From contig JAISNW010000185.1 in assembly GCA_031276055.1 (NCBI GenBank), positions 1 through 15,565 on the forward strand: a DNA stretch of 15,565 bases, given 5' to 3'. Every line of letters starts with the position of its first letter. The stretch's first letter is position 1. This DNA comes from Deferribacteraceae bacterium. Its GTDB lineage: Bacteria; Chrysiogenota; Deferribacteres; Deferribacterales; JAISNW01. Positions 14,690 through 15,565 of this stretch are shown here, one piece after another. The notes under the pieces were generated by a model that saw nothing but the letters and a program-made list of their open reading frames with translations, was not told the origin of the DNA and searched no databases. The position numbers and the translations under genes were made by a program.

Positions 14690-15125
14690 AGCTAACTCCT
14701 TGAGCTTTTGAAACTATATCAATTGTGTTAATTATCTCATTTTCTACTGATACACTTTCTTGGTTTGCTGTTTTTAGATAGAAATAGTAATAACCTATTA
14801 TGCGTGCTCTTTTTTCAATATTAATTTCAGGTAACAGTCTTTCAACACAAACGATTATTTTTTCCAATATAGTGTTTTCTGCAGGAACAATTGGTTTATA
14901 TTCGTTACTCCCATCTGAAAAGAAAGAACCTTCCCCTTTTATCAGCCAGTTTAAATTTACTCCGAATATCATTGATATTTTACGAAGTAAAGGTATTTCA
15001 GGTTCCATCTTTTCAAGTTCAATCCTAGCTATTCTATTTTGCGTTACATTCAACCTTTTAGCGAAAGCACTTTGACTAAGACCTACTAAAAGCCGAATCA
15101 ACTTAATACGGCTATTTATACTCAT
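14676..15125 (-). CDS. XRE-family (Cro/CI-type) transcriptional regulator
   Basis: About 149 residues from the ATG at 15125; a TTG at 15140 would add five residues but has no better ribosome binding site. The N-terminal 65 residues are a helix-turn-helix of the XRE type: 'SRIKLIRLLVGLSQSAFAKR', 'LNVTQNRIARIELEKMEPEI' and 'IFGVNLNWLIKGEG', the last being the usual end of the HTH domain in phage-type repressors. The C-terminal half is helical ('EKIIVCVERLLPEINIEKRA') and may serve dimer formation; no Ser-Lys peptidase dyad of LexA/CI type was seen. It is divergent from a rightward gene start at 15238 with a promoter and an inverted repeat between them, the layout of a repressor switch in phages and conjugative elements. 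It overlaps the membrane-protein gene downstream. Confidence 0.85.
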   Translation of the reverse strand: MSINSRIKLIRLLVGLSQSAFAKRLNVTQNRIARIELEKMEPEIPLLRKISMIFGVNLNWLIKGEGSFFSDGSNEYKPIVPAENTILEKIIVCVERLLPEINIEKRARIIGYYYFYLKTANQESVSVENEIINTIDIVSKAQGVSYDVY

Positions 15126-15168
15126 TATTGATTGTATCAAAAATATTGAAATGTAAAAGATTTTTTTA

Positions 15169-15197
15169 TTGACAAATTTAAGTGTTTTGGCTTAAAT
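15169..15197 (+). promoter_or_regulatory. Rightward promoter in the divergent control region
   Basis: TTGACA (15169-15174) matches the -35 consensus exactly. A 17-nt spacer leads to TTAAAT (15192-15197), which fits the -10 consensus in four of six bases. It would drive the gene starting at 15238. It lies 44-72 bases upstream of the divergent XRE start and could be repressed by that protein. Confidence 0.6.
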
Positions 15198-15216
15198 AAT
15201 ATAAATAAATTATATT
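15198..15216. promoter_or_regulatory. Inverted repeat, candidate operator
   Basis: AATATAA (15198-15204) and TTATATT (15210-15216) are perfect 7-base arms around a 5-base spacer, placed right after the -10 box of the rightward promoter, where a repressor would block transcription start. GTGTTTT occurs on both sides (15182-15188 and 15218-15224) as a possible further half-site. Confidence 0.45.
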
Positions 15217-15237
15217 GGTGTTTTCAATGAGGTTGCT

Positions 15238-15408
15238 ATGGTTACTTTAGATGCTTTGATTGCTGATGTTGTGGGTCAGTTGATTGATGACAAGTTAGAT
15301 AGGCTCAAGGCTGAATTACCTGATGTCATCATAGAGCGGCTTAAAACCGATTATTCGCCGGATGACTTGCTGAACACTGTTCAAGTAGGCAAATTTTTAA
15401 AGGTATAA
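15238..15408 (+). CDS. Small protein resembling the N-terminal part of an excisionase-like DNA-binding protein
   Basis: A 56-residue frame that starts after TGAGGT (15228-15233) at good spacing. It reads 'VTLDALIADVVGQLIDDKLD', an acidic helix, then 'YSPDDLLNTVQVGKFLKV' and TAA. The end 'DDLLNTVQVGKFLKV' is the usual beginning of an excisionase or MerR-like winged helix-turn-helix, but the protein stops where the recognition helix should follow. So it is probably truncated by a stop, frameshift or deletion near 15400, although a short real protein is possible. It is the first gene of the rightward transcript facing the XRE gene, a position typical for xis or cro-like genes. Confidence 0.55.
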   Translation: MVTLDALIADVVGQLIDDKLDRLKAELPDVIIERLKTDYSPDDLLNTVQVGKFLKV

Positions 15409-15565
15409 AATTAAGGCTAAACAGGCTTTTTACGCTCAAGTCAGAGAGGATAAAGAACGCGTTAAAGCAGGTGAGATAAAAGAATCTGAACGCTTAAAGG
15501 GGACTACTGCGGAACTTGCCGCTAGAGTCGGCGTATATTCCCATCGCACCGCCGATCTAACTCGT
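15404..15565 (+). CDS. Partial reading frame with a ParB-like HTH segment, running off the window
   Basis: This frame is open from 15401 to the window end but has no ATG, GTG or TTG. It gives 'KIKAKQAFYAQVREDKERVK' and 'GTTAELAARVGVYSHRTADL', a charged helix followed by a helix-turn-helix of the type seen in ParB-like and plasmid/phage partition or replication proteins. Codon use is consistent with coding. An ATT at 15410, with AAAGG six bases before it, could be a rare start. More likely it continues the 15238 gene after a +1 shift, or is a piece of another gene joined by a deletion. The remainder lies outside the window. Confidence 0.5.

Noticed and set aside
15396..15402. T-TTA-AAG slippery heptamer at the end of the 56-aa frame
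   Set aside because: It fits the -1 slip pattern, but the following coding frame is +1, and the -1 frame soon ends, so it does not explain the join.

Overview
The window looks like chromosome of a diderm, probably anaerobic and possibly host-associated bacterium. Evidence for diderm is a lipobox protein, a PilB/PilC-type motor and platform pair, and a BtuF-like binding protein. DapL (LL-diaminopimelate aminotransferase), a four-cysteine L28, NikR and a sigma-54 activator occur together in several non-gammaproteobacterial lineages (for example Thermodesulfobacteriota or Deferribacterota-like groups). I cannot assign a phylum from the sequence alone.

Left part (1-6350): the 3' half of a sodium:solute symporter overlaps a Ppx/GppA phosphatase gene that is cut by one in-frame TAA. 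A decayed IS30-type transposase relic lies on the minus strand directly after it. Then come rpmB (L28), a gene-free stretch with a long imperfect hairpin, and a tight pair encoding a PilB/GspE ATPase and a PilC/GspF platform protein, closed by two hairpins.

Middle (6350-12645): a nikR gene is followed by a compact same-strand cluster: stand-alone GltD-like oxidoreductase, DapL, a sensor-less sigma-54 AAA+ activator, endonuclease III and a BtuF-like binding protein. Gaps are 6 nt, a 4-nt overlap, 39 nt and a 1-nt overlap. This suggests one operon joining glutamate/diaminopimelate nitrogen metabolism to a regulator that has only its motor and DNA-binding domains. The endonuclease III has lost the fourth ligand of its iron-sulphur cluster. 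A lipoprotein of unknown function closes the block.

Right part (12646-15565): an AT-rich accessory region around a tRNA-Arg(CCU) gene. It holds an unknown minus-strand gene (155 aa) with a broken small gene overlapping its start, a GTTTTTT heptamer tract beside a hairpin, a badly decayed XRE-type regulator, and three GTTTAGAC repeats next to the tRNA 3' end. Beyond the tRNA is a mobile-element-like control region: an XRE repressor-like gene with a 14-nt overlapping membrane-protein gene, a divergent promoter with an inverted repeat, and the beginning of a rightward gene set that itself looks disrupted. I found no integrase, transposase or CRISPR array intact in the window.

Recurring theme: at least four genes carry stops or frameshifts (ppx, the IS30 relic, the small 13.2-kb gene and the XRE relic), which points to ongoing gene loss. 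I could not run searches; family names come from motifs read by eye.
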